Shown: positions 10,658 through 18,348, numbered from the stretch's first letter. The stretch: 25,146 nucleotides of DNA from Methanobrevibacter sp. (GCA_017646885.1 JAGCLR010000407.1:1-25146), one strand, 5' to 3'. Notes: generated by a model from the letters alone, not told the origin. Numbers and translations are program-made.

Positions 10658-10696
10658 ATTATACACCCGAAAGGTATTTATGTCAATACCTTTCGG
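10658..10696 (-). promoter_or_regulatory. Promoter with -35 inside a 12-bp inverted repeat
   Basis: Minus strand: TTGACA, 17 bp, TATAAT (10658-10686). Perfect arms CCGAAAGGTATT (10667-10678) / AATACCTTTCGG (10685-10696) surround a 6-nt centre that includes part of the -35. Read on the plus strand, a T-rich stretch follows the hairpin. Confidence 0.8.
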
Positions 10697-10710
10697 ATAA
10701 ATTTTTTTAT

Positions 10711-10971
10711 TTATTTTACTTTGACAATTCTATCATCTTCTACGCTCATTGTGTGATTGTTATCCATTACAAGTGTAACCTTTTCACCAAGTTCGTAACC
10801 TGTCCCAATGAAGCCCCATTCATGCCCTGTCTCACACTGCACAACTACGGCATCCGCGCGGTAACTAACTACTACGGCTTCTCTTGTGTATCTTGTTTCA
10901 ATTAAAGAACATACTGTTAAAAGTGCTGTAAAAATAACTCCAATTCCTAAACCCACAATTTTATCTCTCAT
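10711..10971 (-). CDS. Membrane-anchored small beta-domain protein
   Basis: 86 residues. MRDK is followed by a hydrophobic helix (IVGLGIGVIFTALLTVCSLI), then a soluble part of short strands (AVVVSYRADAVVVQCETGHEW, GEKVTLVMDNNHTM, DDRIVKVK). This looks like a signal anchor with a small beta-barrel facing one side of the membrane; similar proteins are common and unnamed in clostridial phages. I choose the ATG that overlaps the stop of the upstream gene as TAATG; the in-frame ATG three codons earlier lies within the upstream ribosome binding site. Confidence 0.7.
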   Translation of the reverse strand: MRDKIVGLGIGVIFTALLTVCSLIETRYTREAVVVSYRADAVVVQCETGHEWGFIGTGYELGEKVTLVMDNNHTMSVEDDRIVKVK

Positions 10972-11249
10972 TATTTCCATCCTCTTTCTTTCTTAATTTG
11001 TTCATATCTTTCTTTGTTCTCTTGCTTTATCTTTTCTTTATCGTATACCCTAGCTTTTATTCTTGTATATCCATACTTCTTCATTGCCCAAATATCCATC
11101 TTCCGCTGAATGCTTATCTTGCGGACTGCCTTATCTTGGACCTCTTTCTTATGACTGTTGTAGTAAGCTATGCTTTCTACCTCTACTATTGTGCTCATAG
11201 GTCTGTATTTACCATCTTCTGTATAGAGTGTAAGCTGTATCTGTATCAT
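10971..11249 (-). CDS. Unknown basic protein with coiled-coil tail
   Basis: Not recognised. 92 residues, strongly basic. The N-terminus is beta-like (IQIQLTLYTEDGKYRPMSTIVEVES), the middle is HKKEVQDKAVRKI, and the tail is a long charged helix (KEKIKQENKERYEQIKKER). I start at ATG nine bases after AAGGAG; an ATG three codons earlier overlaps the ribosome binding site. It is the first gene of a coupled pair (TAATG) with the membrane-anchored protein at 10711-10971. Promoter 11283-11311. Confidence 0.7.
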   Translation of the reverse strand: MIQIQLTLYTEDGKYRPMSTIVEVESIAYYNSHKKEVQDKAVRKISIQRKMDIWAMKKYGYTRIKARVYDKEKIKQENKERYEQIKKERGWK

Positions 11250-11282
11250 CTTATACATCTCCTTCCCTGTCCTGTTGAGTAT

Positions 11283-11311
11283 AGTATACTATAAGACATA
11301 GCATTTGTCAA
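11283..11311 (-). promoter_or_regulatory. Sigma-A promoter for the pair 10971-11249 and 10711-10971
   Basis: Minus strand: TTGACA, 17 bp, TATACT. Confidence 0.8.
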
Positions 11312-11669
11312 TAGTATTTAGTAAAGTTTTTATTGTTATTTATTTAACAACTATTGTGCTGTGTTAGTGTATGTATGTGTATACACATACGCTGTGGTGT
11401 GCTGTCCGACCTCTTGCCCCTTGCCCTGGTTAGGGTAGTAGCTAGCTACCTATTAAGCACGCTTTTGTTGTTAATTTTTTAACAAATTAATTCCCTTATT
11501 TACCTAACTACCCTACTAAGGATCGGGTGTTAAAAAATTAACAATCTCGCTACTGTGCATCGCTAAAGTGGTTTACTATTTACTAAGTTTGGCAAACTAC
11601 TCAATTAAGAACGCCCGCATTGTGGGATGTCGCCCTTGTGCATTATACACAAACATCTGCGAAAAAAAT

Positions 11670-11768
11670 TGTGCAATATACCTATTGACAGGCGACTCGG
11701 CTCGCAAGGACCGCTCGCCGGCCAAGCATTAAGCTGTTGTATCTAATGTAATAAGTATGTATTGCACA
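11670..11768. promoter_or_regulatory. Element 7, degenerate copy of the convergent element
   Basis: Plus strand: TGTGCA (11670-11675), nine bp, TTGACA (11685-11690), then directly a GC-rich segment with GGCGA/TCGCC arms. On the right a mirrored TGCACA (11763-11768) stands where the minus box would be, but no minus -35 or -10 remains. The start TTGACAGG is shared with element 3. Confidence 0.5.
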
Positions 11769-11928
11769 ATGTGTATAGACAAATGTTTGTGTTTATTAAT
11801 ATTATTTATTTGTTTGTTTATTATGTGTGAGTGAATGATTATGTGTGCCTTAGCCTCGCGTCTGTGTGTGCACGCGTGCGCGTGTGATGTGTCATGGTAT
11901 AGCAAACACTCTGCGATCTTATACGCGA

Positions 11929-11955
11929 TAAAAAAGACCCCGGGGTGTGTTTCGG
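11929..11955 (-). terminator. Probable terminator of the seven-gene minus operon
   Basis: On the minus strand CCCG and CGGGG can pair around a short loop, followed by UCUUUUUU. It lies 80 bases after the stop of the last operon gene (12038-12304). Confidence 0.55.
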
Positions 11956-12037
11956 GAAGAATTTTTTTTATTTTTTAGAAAATGACTTGCGCACGGCAAA
12001 AAAATCACCAAATCAATTTTTAAATTCAAAAATCGGA

Positions 12038-12304
12038 CTATTCTCTCAACACCTTAATATCTTCCACATATCTTCCGCTAATAATTATATTGCTATTTAA
12101 TATTTTAAGTGCTGTGTTGTTTGGATCCTCTACCCATTCCTGGTAGTTAAAAGTAGAAATAACACCTTTAATTGGTTTCTCTTTATAGGTTGTTTGAATT
12201 TGCACCTTCACGCCTTCTTGATTATTTATAAAAAATCCAAGCATTAAAATTAACACAATAAAAATAATAAATTTAATAAAATTACCATTTAATTTTCTTT
12301 CCAT
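12038..12304 (-). CDS. Membrane-anchored small protein
   Basis: Not recognised by family. 88 residues: MERKLNGN, a hydrophobic segment (FIKFIIFIVLILMLGFFI), then a soluble part (GVKVQIQTTYKEKPIKGVIS, SNIIISGRYVEDIKVL) that looks like short beta strands. Probably a signal-anchored protein with its C-terminus outside the cell, or the reverse. The start overlaps the upstream gene by 23 bases. It is the last gene of the operon that begins at 14028. Confidence 0.65.
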   Translation of the reverse strand: MERKLNGNFIKFIIFIVLILMLGFFINNQEGVKVQIQTTYKEKPIKGVISTFNYQEWVEDPNNTALKILNSNIIISGRYVEDIKVLRE

Positions 12305-12536
12305 AATCTCTCACCTTCTCAACAATATATCCCGCATCTTCCAACTCTTTTATATTTTCTTCATATTGCAAAGCATCATTATCTAAAATAGTTTCAGTAT
12401 ATCCCTCCTCAGAAGCTTCTTCTATCCATTTAATTATTGCGTCTAATTCTCTTTGCTTCTTTTTTTTAGTGATATTCACTGCACACTCCAAACTTTTTTT
12501 TCTAACAGTTTCCGCAGGTAATAATTTACTCCTCAT
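12282..12536 (-). CDS. Unknown small charged protein
   Basis: Not recognised. 84 residues, mostly helical: RSKLLPAETVRKKSLECAVN, a Lys-rich KKKKQRELDAIIKWIEEASEEG, then YEENIKELEDAGYIVEKVRD. The pattern (basic helix, acidic helix, final strand YIVEKV) is common in small phage proteins that follow nucleotide-binding genes, but no function can be assigned. The ATG lies within the last codons of the SLOG gene upstream, nine bases after GAGGAGG, so translation is coupled. Confidence 0.7.
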   Translation of the reverse strand: MRSKLLPAETVRKKSLECAVNITKKKKQRELDAIIKWIEEASEEGYTETILDNDALQYEENIKELEDAGYIVEKVRDYGKKIKW

Positions 12537-12981
12537 CTAGGAAAACCTCCTCGTCTATAAAAATAATTCTCTTTTTCTTTTTCATAGCATATTGGATAGT
12601 TCTCCAAGTTCCGCCATCTTTAATTCCATCCCAAACCGCCAAAAGCACATCACAATTATCTACCATATAGCGGTCTCTTTTAGTATTTAGTCCCTTATCC
12701 CAAATTTCAGATACCCAAAATATATCATCAGCTCTTTCTTTTAATGCGTCAAGCGCATGCCCTCTATAACTCTTAATAGGCAAGCATAATTTTAATTTAA
12801 CACGCGGAAATAGGAAGGCACATTCTCCAAATAAAGTATCTGCTCCTTCCGCACCTCCGCACAATAATTCATCTTCTTCTCCAATAGATAAATCTGTTAA
12901 AACTGCTTTCAACCATTCAACCACTTCCGCGTCTTTCCCTCTTAAACGCGCAGTGGTGTGTCCAGTTAGTGCTATTTTCAT
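12526..12981 (-). CDS. SLOG-fold protein A (DprA/YpsA-like Rossmann)
   Basis: 151 residues. MKIALTGHT, then LLCGGAEGADTLFGECA (about residues 40-55), then DNCDVLLAVWDGIKDGGTWRTI (about 109-128) are the glycine-rich and NCD...WDG...GGT motifs of the SLOG superfamily, which includes DprA, YpsA (DUF1273) and LOG. These domains bind nucleotides or nucleotide-derived ligands in a Rossmann-like fold. The C-terminus is very acidic. RBS AAGGAGG, seven bases before ATG. A second SLOG protein lies two genes upstream in the same operon. Function may be ligand sensing, sequestration or turnover; not decidable here. Confidence 0.75.
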   Translation of the reverse strand: MKIALTGHTTARLRGKDAEVVEWLKAVLTDLSIGEEDELLCGGAEGADTLFGECAFLFPRVKLKLCLPIKSYRGHALDALKERADDIFWVSEIWDKGLNTKRDRYMVDNCDVLLAVWDGIKDGGTWRTIQYAMKKKKRIIFIDEEVFLDEE

Positions 12982-12983
12982 TA

Positions 12984-13232
12984 TTAAACCTCCTTACGAA
13001 ATATAAGTTCTCCTTCAAACCAATTACCGCATAAACAATATCTATTTTCATTGCGGACAAAATAATAATAAAAAGTATAAGTTCCTTCAAATCCGCCATC
13101 CTTCTCAAATCCTAGCGACAATAGATACGCGGAAACCGCGGCAATACTATCTGTTTCTAATACTACTGAATTTTTATATCTCATTAACATATTACTAATT
13201 TTCATTTTATTTTCTACTTTAACTTTTTTCAT
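12984..13232 (-). CDS. Unknown protein between the two SLOG genes
   Basis: Not recognised. 82 residues: a basic N-terminus (KKVKVENKMKISNMLMRYKN), a helix (SIAAVSAYLLSLGFEKDGG), then an aromatic beta-like part (TYTFYYYFVRNENRYCLCGNWFEGELIFR). It overlaps the upstream SLOG gene by 14 bases and ends two bases before the next, so it belongs to the same coupled operon. AAAGG stands nine bases before ATG. Confidence 0.7.
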   Translation of the reverse strand: MKKVKVENKMKISNMLMRYKNSVVLETDSIAAVSAYLLSLGFEKDGGFEGTYTFYYYFVRNENRYCLCGNWFEGELIFRKEV

Positions 13233-13569
13233 AAAAAATTACCTTTCCATGTTTACCCGCCCGCCGCATTTCTTCAATCATATTCTTAGTTCCTTTTGAT
13301 TTTCCGTCCCAAAAGGCAATCAAATAATCTGCATAATTTGCCATTTCTTTGTTGCGGATTGGACCTGCAGAATTTCCATACATACCCCAATCTGCACAAA
13401 AGCTGGTGACTGGAATGTCATTTAATTCCGCCCAATGCTTTCCCGCAAGATCAGCTCCTTTAGCTTCTCCGCAAACTACCTCATCAATCAAATCTTTTTC
13501 TTTATCCAAGGTCGCGGAAAGGAGACCCCAATCTCTAAAATCGCGACCTCCCGCGACAATAACTTTCAT
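13219..13569 (-). CDS. SLOG-fold protein B (YspA / DUF2493-like)
   Basis: 116 residues. MKVIVAGGRDF, VVCGEAKGADLAGKHWA (about 31-47), FCADWGMYGNSAGPIRNKEM (about 57-76) and YLIAFWDGKSKGTKNMI (about 82-98) match the compact YspA-type SLOG proteins (cpYpsA-related, DUF2493) closely in order and spacing. They are predicted to bind nucleotide-derived ligands; activity is unknown. The start is coupled to the upstream gene as TAATG. Clusters of SLOG genes have been linked by others to NAD or ADP-ribose signalling; whether this one takes part in such a pathway is inference. Confidence 0.85.
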   Translation of the reverse strand: MKVIVAGGRDFRDWGLLSATLDKEKDLIDEVVCGEAKGADLAGKHWAELNDIPVTSFCADWGMYGNSAGPIRNKEMANYADYLIAFWDGKSKGTKNMIEEMRRAGKHGKVIFYEKS

Positions 13570-13742
13570 TAATATCTCCTTCTTCTATTGATCAATTCCT
13601 TTAAATCTTCAATAGTCATTTTATCTGTGTAAATAAGACCGCCTGCAATAACAATTGCGACAATACATACTCCACTCGCGGCAGACGCAATTCCGCCAAT
13701 AGTTGAACCTATTGCTTCTAAACCAATTCCTATAACTTCCAT
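13569..13742 (-). CDS. 57-residue glycine-rich membrane protein
   Basis: Starts at ATG after GGAGAAGAGTAGA. Residues 3-38 are hydrophobic and rich in Gly, Ala and Ile (VIGIGLEAIGSTIGGIASAA, then VCIVAIVIAGGLIY), enough for one long or two short membrane helices with GxxxG-type contacts. The C-terminus is soluble and basic, ending INRRRRY. This is like small phage holin-type or channel-like peptides, but no lysin is in the window. It overlaps the SLOG gene as TAATG and follows the DUF7352-like gene by one base. Confidence 0.65.
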   Translation of the reverse strand: MEVIGIGLEAIGSTIGGIASAASGVCIVAIVIAGGLIYTDKMTIEDLKELINRRRRY

Positions 13743-13743
13743 T

Positions 13744-14028
13744 CTACTCTTCTCCTACTGTAAAAATATGCCATACATAAATACCTTGTTTGATAGTGTC
13801 AACAAATTTTAAATTATTTTGCTCTTCCATAATCCAATCAAGCGGCCACCCAGTTCCGACACAATAAAATGTAACCACTTCATCCGGTTCATCTGTATTA
13901 ACAATAGACCAAATACATGGCACACCCATCGGATCCAGTCCTGCGGAAAGTATCGGTCCTCCGCCAGGAATGTTTAATTCAATTTTTTCTATATTTGGTT
14001 CTATTGGATATTTATAAATTGTTATCAT
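13744..14028 (-). CDS. DUF7352-like protein
   Basis: 94 residues. ITIYKYPIEPNIEKIELNIP, GGGPILSAGLD, VPCIWSIVNTDEP, FYCVGTGWPLDW and YVWHIFTVGEE, in this order, resemble the short DUF7352-type proteins common in phages: an all-beta domain with conserved YKYP, PxGA-like and VWHVF-like ends. Function unknown. It is the first gene of a seven-gene operon ending at 12038, driven by the promoter at 14068-14096. ATG follows AAGGAGAAAGAAAA. Confidence 0.8.
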   Translation of the reverse strand: MITIYKYPIEPNIEKIELNIPGGGPILSAGLDPMGVPCIWSIVNTDEPDEVVTFYCVGTGWPLDWIMEEQNNLKFVDTIKQGIYVWHIFTVGEE

Positions 14029-14067
14029 TTTTCTTTCTCCTTATATTCACTTTTACTTTCTAAAAAT

Positions 14068-14096
14068 ATTATAACATTTTAATTTAATTTTGTCAA
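14068..14096 (-). promoter_or_regulatory. Promoter of the seven-gene minus operon
   Basis: Minus strand: TTGACA, 17 bp, TATAAT. It stands back to back with the plus promoter at 14118-14146, so this gap is the divide between leftward and rightward transcription. Confidence 0.85.
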
Positions 14097-14117
14097 CTCA
14101 TTTTTCATAGATTTAGT

Positions 14118-14146
14118 TTGACAGAGATAAAATTTTGTGTTATACT
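14118..14146 (+). promoter_or_regulatory. Promoter of the rightward head operon
   Basis: Plus strand: TTGACA, 17 bp, TATACT, 26 bases before the ATG at 14173. It has no TGTGCA box and no hairpin, unlike the elements to the left. It is the only clear plus promoter ahead of the packaging and capsid genes in this window. Confidence 0.8.
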
Positions 14147-14172
14147 TATTATAAGGCAAGAAAGGAGAGCTT

Positions 14173-15342
14173 ATGATAGACACAGAAAATAAAAATTTGG
14201 ACTTTGAGGATGATGAGTTAGAGGATACCGATCAATCCCTTCAAGAGTCAATAGAAGATAATCTCGCGGAAGAAGGTATTAAACCTGTTGTTAGATTGGA
14301 TTATACTTTACAAACTCCTCAGGAAAGAAATGAATTAGTTAAACAAATTATCGATAGCACGCCTCCTGAAAAACTTACCAATAGATATTTAGAAATTTTA
14401 ACAGATTATATTATATTTGCAATGGATAAAGAAGAGCGAAAAGAAAAGAAAATTTTAACAGATAATAGAATGGTAACAGTAAATAAACGAGAAACTTCCT
14501 ATCAAGGACTAATTAGTAAGTTTGAAAATGGGGAAGATGGAATTTATAATATGATTGCGAATGACAAGAATATTATATTTACACCTAAGGTATCAATCAC
14601 CCCGCAAGATTTGGAGGAAATTCCCGCGCTAAGAGACTTAAAAGAAGCGATCGCGCAAGTAGAGGCGCAAGTTGGACGAGCAAGCGGAAAGAAAAAATAT
14701 TTATTAAAAAAACAATTAATTGAAATGCGACAAGATCAATATGTAATTAAAAATGCGTATCACCCGCCCATGTATTGTGTTAATGCGGTTAAAAGTTTTA
14801 GCACCATGGATTTTTCAGAGTCTGTTGTTATTACTGAAGAAGGAGAAGTAAAAAGTAACGCGGTAATTACATTATTTGATTCTAAACATGTTTCTGCGCT
14901 ATTGTGTAATTATTCAAGATTAAAAGAAGATGCTTATGGTAAATTTTATAGCGATTCTTATTTTTTAATGGAGGATTTAGATAGTTTAGTAGAACGAACT
15001 TTAAAAGAAAAATACCCCTTATATTACGATCTTTTAATTTATAAAATTGATGGCAAACAAAATATTGAAATTCAAAAACTTTTATTGGATGATCATGGAA
15101 TTAAACATTCAGTAGAGTATATTTCCTCGTTGTGGAGGAATAAAATTCCGAAACTGCTTGCGGAGCAAGCACAAGAGGAATATTTACTCTGGTATTTTAC
15201 AATGAAAGAAAAAGGCAAATGGAAAAAATGCTCTCGTTGTGGTGAAGTTAAATTAGCTCATAATCGCTTTTTTTCAAAGAATAAAACAAGCCGTGATGGT
15301 TTTTATAGTATTTGCAAGGCTTGTAGAAATAAAAAGAAGTAA
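14173..15342 (+). CDS. Zinc-ribbon protein at the head of the packaging operon
   Basis: 389 residues. The N-terminus is acidic (residues 1-35); the middle is mixed helix and strand without a motif I know. Around residues 300-330, IQKLLLDDHGIKHSVEYISSL looks like a helix-turn-helix. The C-terminus has CSRCG (C353, C356) and CKAC (C381, C384), a four-cysteine zinc ribbon ending in Lys. DNA binding is therefore likely. Its place, two genes before the large terminase, suggests a role in packaging initiation (small-terminase-like) or late transcription; neither is proven. RBS AAAGGAGAG before ATG. Confidence 0.65.
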   Translation: MIDTENKNLDFEDDELEDTDQSLQESIEDNLAEEGIKPVVRLDYTLQTPQERNELVKQIIDSTPPEKLTNRYLEILTDYIIFAMDKEERKEKKILTDNRMVTVNKRETSYQGLISKFENGEDGIYNMIANDKNIIFTPKVSITPQDLEEIPALRDLKEAIAQVEAQVGRASGKKKYLLKKQLIEMRQDQYVIKNAYHPPMYCVNAVKSFSTMDFSESVVITEEGEVKSNAVITLFDSKHVSALLCNYSRLKEDAYGKFYSDSYFLMEDLDSLVERTLKEKYPLYYDLLIYKIDGKQNIEIQKLLLDDHGIKHSVEYISSLWRNKIPKLLAEQAQEEYLLWYFTMKEKGKWKKCSRCGEVKLAHNRFFSKNKTSRDGFYSICKACRNKKK

Positions 15343-15354
15343 GGAGGCAATTTA

Positions 15355-16539
15355 ATGGCATGCACATGTGATAAATGTGGTAAGCAAATGGATGATAAAA
15401 ATTTTTATACCTATAAAAATGGGGATAAAACAGAATTATGTAAAAGTTGCTTAACCATGCATATTGATAACTTTGATGAAAGTACTTTTCTATGGCTTTT
15501 AGAAAAAATGGATGTTCCATACATACCAGGAGAATGGAATACTTTGCGCGATAAAGCATATGCAAAAGATCCTTACAAAATGAATGGTATGTCAGTATTT
15601 GGTAAATATCTTGCTAAAATGAGATTAAAACAATGGAAGCAATATGGTTGGGAAGATACTGAAATGCTTCAAGAAAAACATTGCCAAAAAATTATGCAAG
15701 ACCGAGAAGATCGAGAAGAATATGAACAATCTTTAAAAGATCAATTGGATAGAGGTGAGATTAATGAATCTCAATATAAGACTTTAACTAGCACAGCAAG
15801 ACAACACGCGGAAATGTCTATGATGGCACCACCTCCGCAGAATATGGTTCCAGTTTTTTATGATGAAAATAAATTTATATCAGAAGAAGAATTAATCGAT
15901 CCCGCAGGAGAATTAACGCAAGAGGATAAAGTTTATCTCGCAATGAAATGGGGTAGATTATATAAGCCAGATGAGTGGATTTCTCTTGAAAAAAATTACA
16001 ATGAAATGATGAACTCATTTGATATTCAAGATGCGGATACTATTAATACATTAGTTCTTTTGTGTAAAATTAATTTAAAAATGAATCAAGCTATTGACTG
16101 TGGGGATATAGATGGGGCGTTGAAATCCTCACGTATGTATGATTCATTGCGTAAATCAGCTAAGTTTACGGCTGCGCAGAACAAGGAACAAAAGAACGAT
16201 TTCGTTGATTCTGTTGGTGAATTAGTGGCAATGTGTGAGAGACAAGGTTTTATACCTAGATACGCTACTGATATTCCGCAAGATAAAGTAGATGTTACAC
16301 TTAAAGATATGAACGCATATATCAAAAAATTAGTTACTCAAGATTTAGGTTTTGGACAACAGATTGAAGATTCAATTAAAAAATTACAAATTCAAAAAGA
16401 AATGCGTGAACAAGATGATGGATTTGCTTTTGAAGATGAAGAAGATGATGGATTAAGAGATCAAGATTACGCGGAGTTTTATGAAGACGTAGAAGAACAA
16501 AAACAAAAAGATATGAAAGTTGTTTACGGGGAGGAATAG
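15355..16539 (+). CDS. Zinc-ribbon protein, candidate small terminase subunit
   Basis: 394 residues. A zinc ribbon at the N-terminus (CDKC at 5-8, CKSC at 29-32) is followed by helical, charged sequence with a probable coiled coil (HCQKIMQDREDREEYEQSL) and a very acidic C-terminus. It ends two bases before the large terminase gene, and small terminase subunits usually occupy this spot. However, they are normally shorter and carry a helix-turn-helix, so this is inference from position and DNA-binding features. RBS AAGGAGG. Stop TAG. Confidence 0.55.
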   Translation: MACTCDKCGKQMDDKNFYTYKNGDKTELCKSCLTMHIDNFDESTFLWLLEKMDVPYIPGEWNTLRDKAYAKDPYKMNGMSVFGKYLAKMRLKQWKQYGWEDTEMLQEKHCQKIMQDREDREEYEQSLKDQLDRGEINESQYKTLTSTARQHAEMSMMAPPPQNMVPVFYDENKFISEEELIDPAGELTQEDKVYLAMKWGRLYKPDEWISLEKNYNEMMNSFDIQDADTINTLVLLCKINLKMNQAIDCGDIDGALKSSRMYDSLRKSAKFTAAQNKEQKNDFVDSVGELVAMCERQGFIPRYATDIPQDKVDVTLKDMNAYIKKLVTQDLGFGQQIEDSIKKLQIQKEMREQDDGFAFEDEEDDGLRDQDYAEFYEDVEEQKQKDMKVVYGEE

Positions 16540-16541
16540 TT

Positions 16542-18281
16542 ATGGCACTATCTGATTTAATGGAGCTATCCCTCTCTAAAAATAATAAAAAAGTTGGTTT
16601 ATCAGAAGAGCGTATTAAAGAACAAATTCCTGTTTTACGTGAATATATATCTTTCTGGCGCGAATATCCAGATATTTTTGTTGAATTTTTATGTGGAGAC
16701 AATCCAGAAAACTTTCAACTATATTTTTACCAACGTGTTTTTTTACGTGCGGTTATGCGACATAGATATGCTTATGCAACATTCCCGCGTGCATACTCCA
16801 AATCTTTCTTATCTGTTTTGATTCTTATGATTCGATGTATTTTATATCCAGGATCTCATTTATTCGTTACTACAGGTGGTAAGGAGCAGGCTGCGGGCAT
16901 CGCAAAAGAAAAAGTAGAGGAACTTTGTAAACTTATCCCTGGTATAAAAAATGAAATAGACTGGAGTAGAGGTGCATCTAAATCATCAAAAGATAATGTT
17001 GAATATATATTTAAAAACAAGAGTAAATTAGATATTATGGCTGCAAGACAAAGCTCCCGTGGTAAGCGTGCTACTGGTGGACTTGTGGAAGAGTGTATCC
17101 TTGTAGACCAAACAATGCTTAACGAAGTTATTATTCCAACTATGAACGTTAATAGACGTTTACCTGATGGTTCTCGACAAGAGAAAGAGTTAGTAAATAA
17201 ATCTCAAATCTTTGTTACTACCGCGGGTTGGAAAAATACATTCGCCTATGAAAAACTAATTCAGACTTTAATTCAACAAATCATTGAACCTGATGAAGCT
17301 ATTGTATTGGGCGGAACCTGGCGAGTTCCAGTTATGGAGCAACTTTTACAAAGAAGTTTCATTGAAGAACTTAAAATGGATGGAACTTACAATGATGCTT
17401 CTTTTGCGCGTGAATATGAATCTGAATGGAGCGGAGATGCAGAGAATGCATTCTTCTCTTCTGAAAAATTTGATAAGCATAGAACTTTAAACCAGCCTGA
17501 ATATGAGTGGAGTGGAAGATCTTCAAAGAGCGCATATTATGTTCTTGGGGTCGACGTTGGACGTAAAGGATGCACTACAGAGGTATGCGTATTTAAAGTA
17601 ACTCCGCAAGCTCAAGGTTCAGCGTTAAAAAGTTTAGTAAATATTTATTCTTATGACGAGGAACATTTTGAACAGCAAGCAATTAATATTAAAAAATTAT
17701 ATTATAAATATAAAGCAAGAACAATTGCGATCGACGCGAATGGTCTTGGTATTGGTCTCATTGATTTTATGGTTAAGTCTCAAACCGATCCTGAAACTGG
17801 CGACTTTATTCCAGATTTTGGAGTAGATAATGACGATGAAGGTTTTTATAAAAAATTTAAAACTGCGGATACTGAACTAGGCGCGCTTTATTTAATTAAA
17901 GCTAATGCACCAATCAACACTGAAGCACATACCTATGTGCAAACACAATTATCTAGCGGAAAAATTAAATTATTAATTGATGAAACTCAAGCAAAAGGTA
18001 AATTGATGGGAACTAAAATGGGTCAAGCGATGGATCCAGCTAAACGCGCGGAATATTTAAAACCTTTCACATTAACGACTATTTTAAGAGAGCAAATGCT
18101 TAATTTAGTAGAAGAAAATGAAGGTGTAAATATTATTCTTAAACAATCCTCAAAAGGAGTTCGAAAAGATAAATTCTCTGCTTTTGAATATGGATTATAT
18201 TATATAAAACAAGAAGAAGATAGAACAAGGAAGCGTAAAAAGAGAAATATTTCTGATATGATGTTCTTGTCACAGCGATAA
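16542..18281 (+). CDS. terL: Terminase large subunit
   Basis: 579 residues, the usual length. The ATPase half has a Walker-A-like FPRAYSKSF (81-89, with R-A-Y-S-K-S instead of GxGKS), an LFVTTGGKEQAA segment (107-118), and LVEECILVDQ (181-190) as the Walker B region with the catalytic acid. The nuclease half has YVLGVDVGRKG (D338) and TIAIDANGLGIG (D399), two of the acids of the RNase H-like site. It pumps DNA into the prohead through the portal and cuts it. RBS GGGGAGG, nine bases before ATG. Head genes follow. Confidence 0.92.
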   Translation: MALSDLMELSLSKNNKKVGLSEERIKEQIPVLREYISFWREYPDIFVEFLCGDNPENFQLYFYQRVFLRAVMRHRYAYATFPRAYSKSFLSVLILMIRCILYPGSHLFVTTGGKEQAAGIAKEKVEELCKLIPGIKNEIDWSRGASKSSKDNVEYIFKNKSKLDIMAARQSSRGKRATGGLVEECILVDQTMLNEVIIPTMNVNRRLPDGSRQEKELVNKSQIFVTTAGWKNTFAYEKLIQTLIQQIIEPDEAIVLGGTWRVPVMEQLLQRSFIEELKMDGTYNDASFAREYESEWSGDAENAFFSSEKFDKHRTLNQPEYEWSGRSSKSAYYVLGVDVGRKGCTTEVCVFKVTPQAQGSALKSLVNIYSYDEEHFEQQAINIKKLYYKYKARTIAIDANGLGIGLIDFMVKSQTDPETGDFIPDFGVDNDDEGFYKKFKTADTELGALYLIKANAPINTEAHTYVQTQLSSGKIKLLIDETQAKGKLMGTKMGQAMDPAKRAEYLKPFTLTTILREQMLNLVEENEGVNIILKQSSKGVRKDKFSAFEYGLYYIKQEEDRTRKRKKRNISDMMFLSQR

Positions 18282-18348
18282 GGTCAAAAGCATAAAATTA
18301 AAAAATAAGTTTTTTAAAGTATATTAGTATGATACAAGGAGGATTATT

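Larger units (their letters stand above)
11312..12037. other. Gene-free region rich in palindromes, with a Z-DNA-like tract
   Basis: No convincing gene in about 730 bases. It contains the perfect 18-bp palindrome GTATGTGTATACACATAC (near 11371) and the palindrome GTAGCTAGCTAC (near 11440). TTGTTAATTTTTTAACA (near 11467) and its exact reverse complement (near 11528) form a 17-bp long-range inverted repeat. Regulatory element 7 lies at 11670-11768, and an alternating purine-pyrimidine tract rich in TG, CA and CG lies near 11863-11887. AT-rich DNA flanks these. This composition would suit a replication origin or a transcription boundary; I see no direct proof of either. Confidence 0.5.

Noticed and set aside
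1..14030. CRISPR array from the regularly spaced repeated elements
   Set aside because: The repeats are 1-2 kb apart, diverged, and made of promoter parts; there are no short regular spacers or cas genes.
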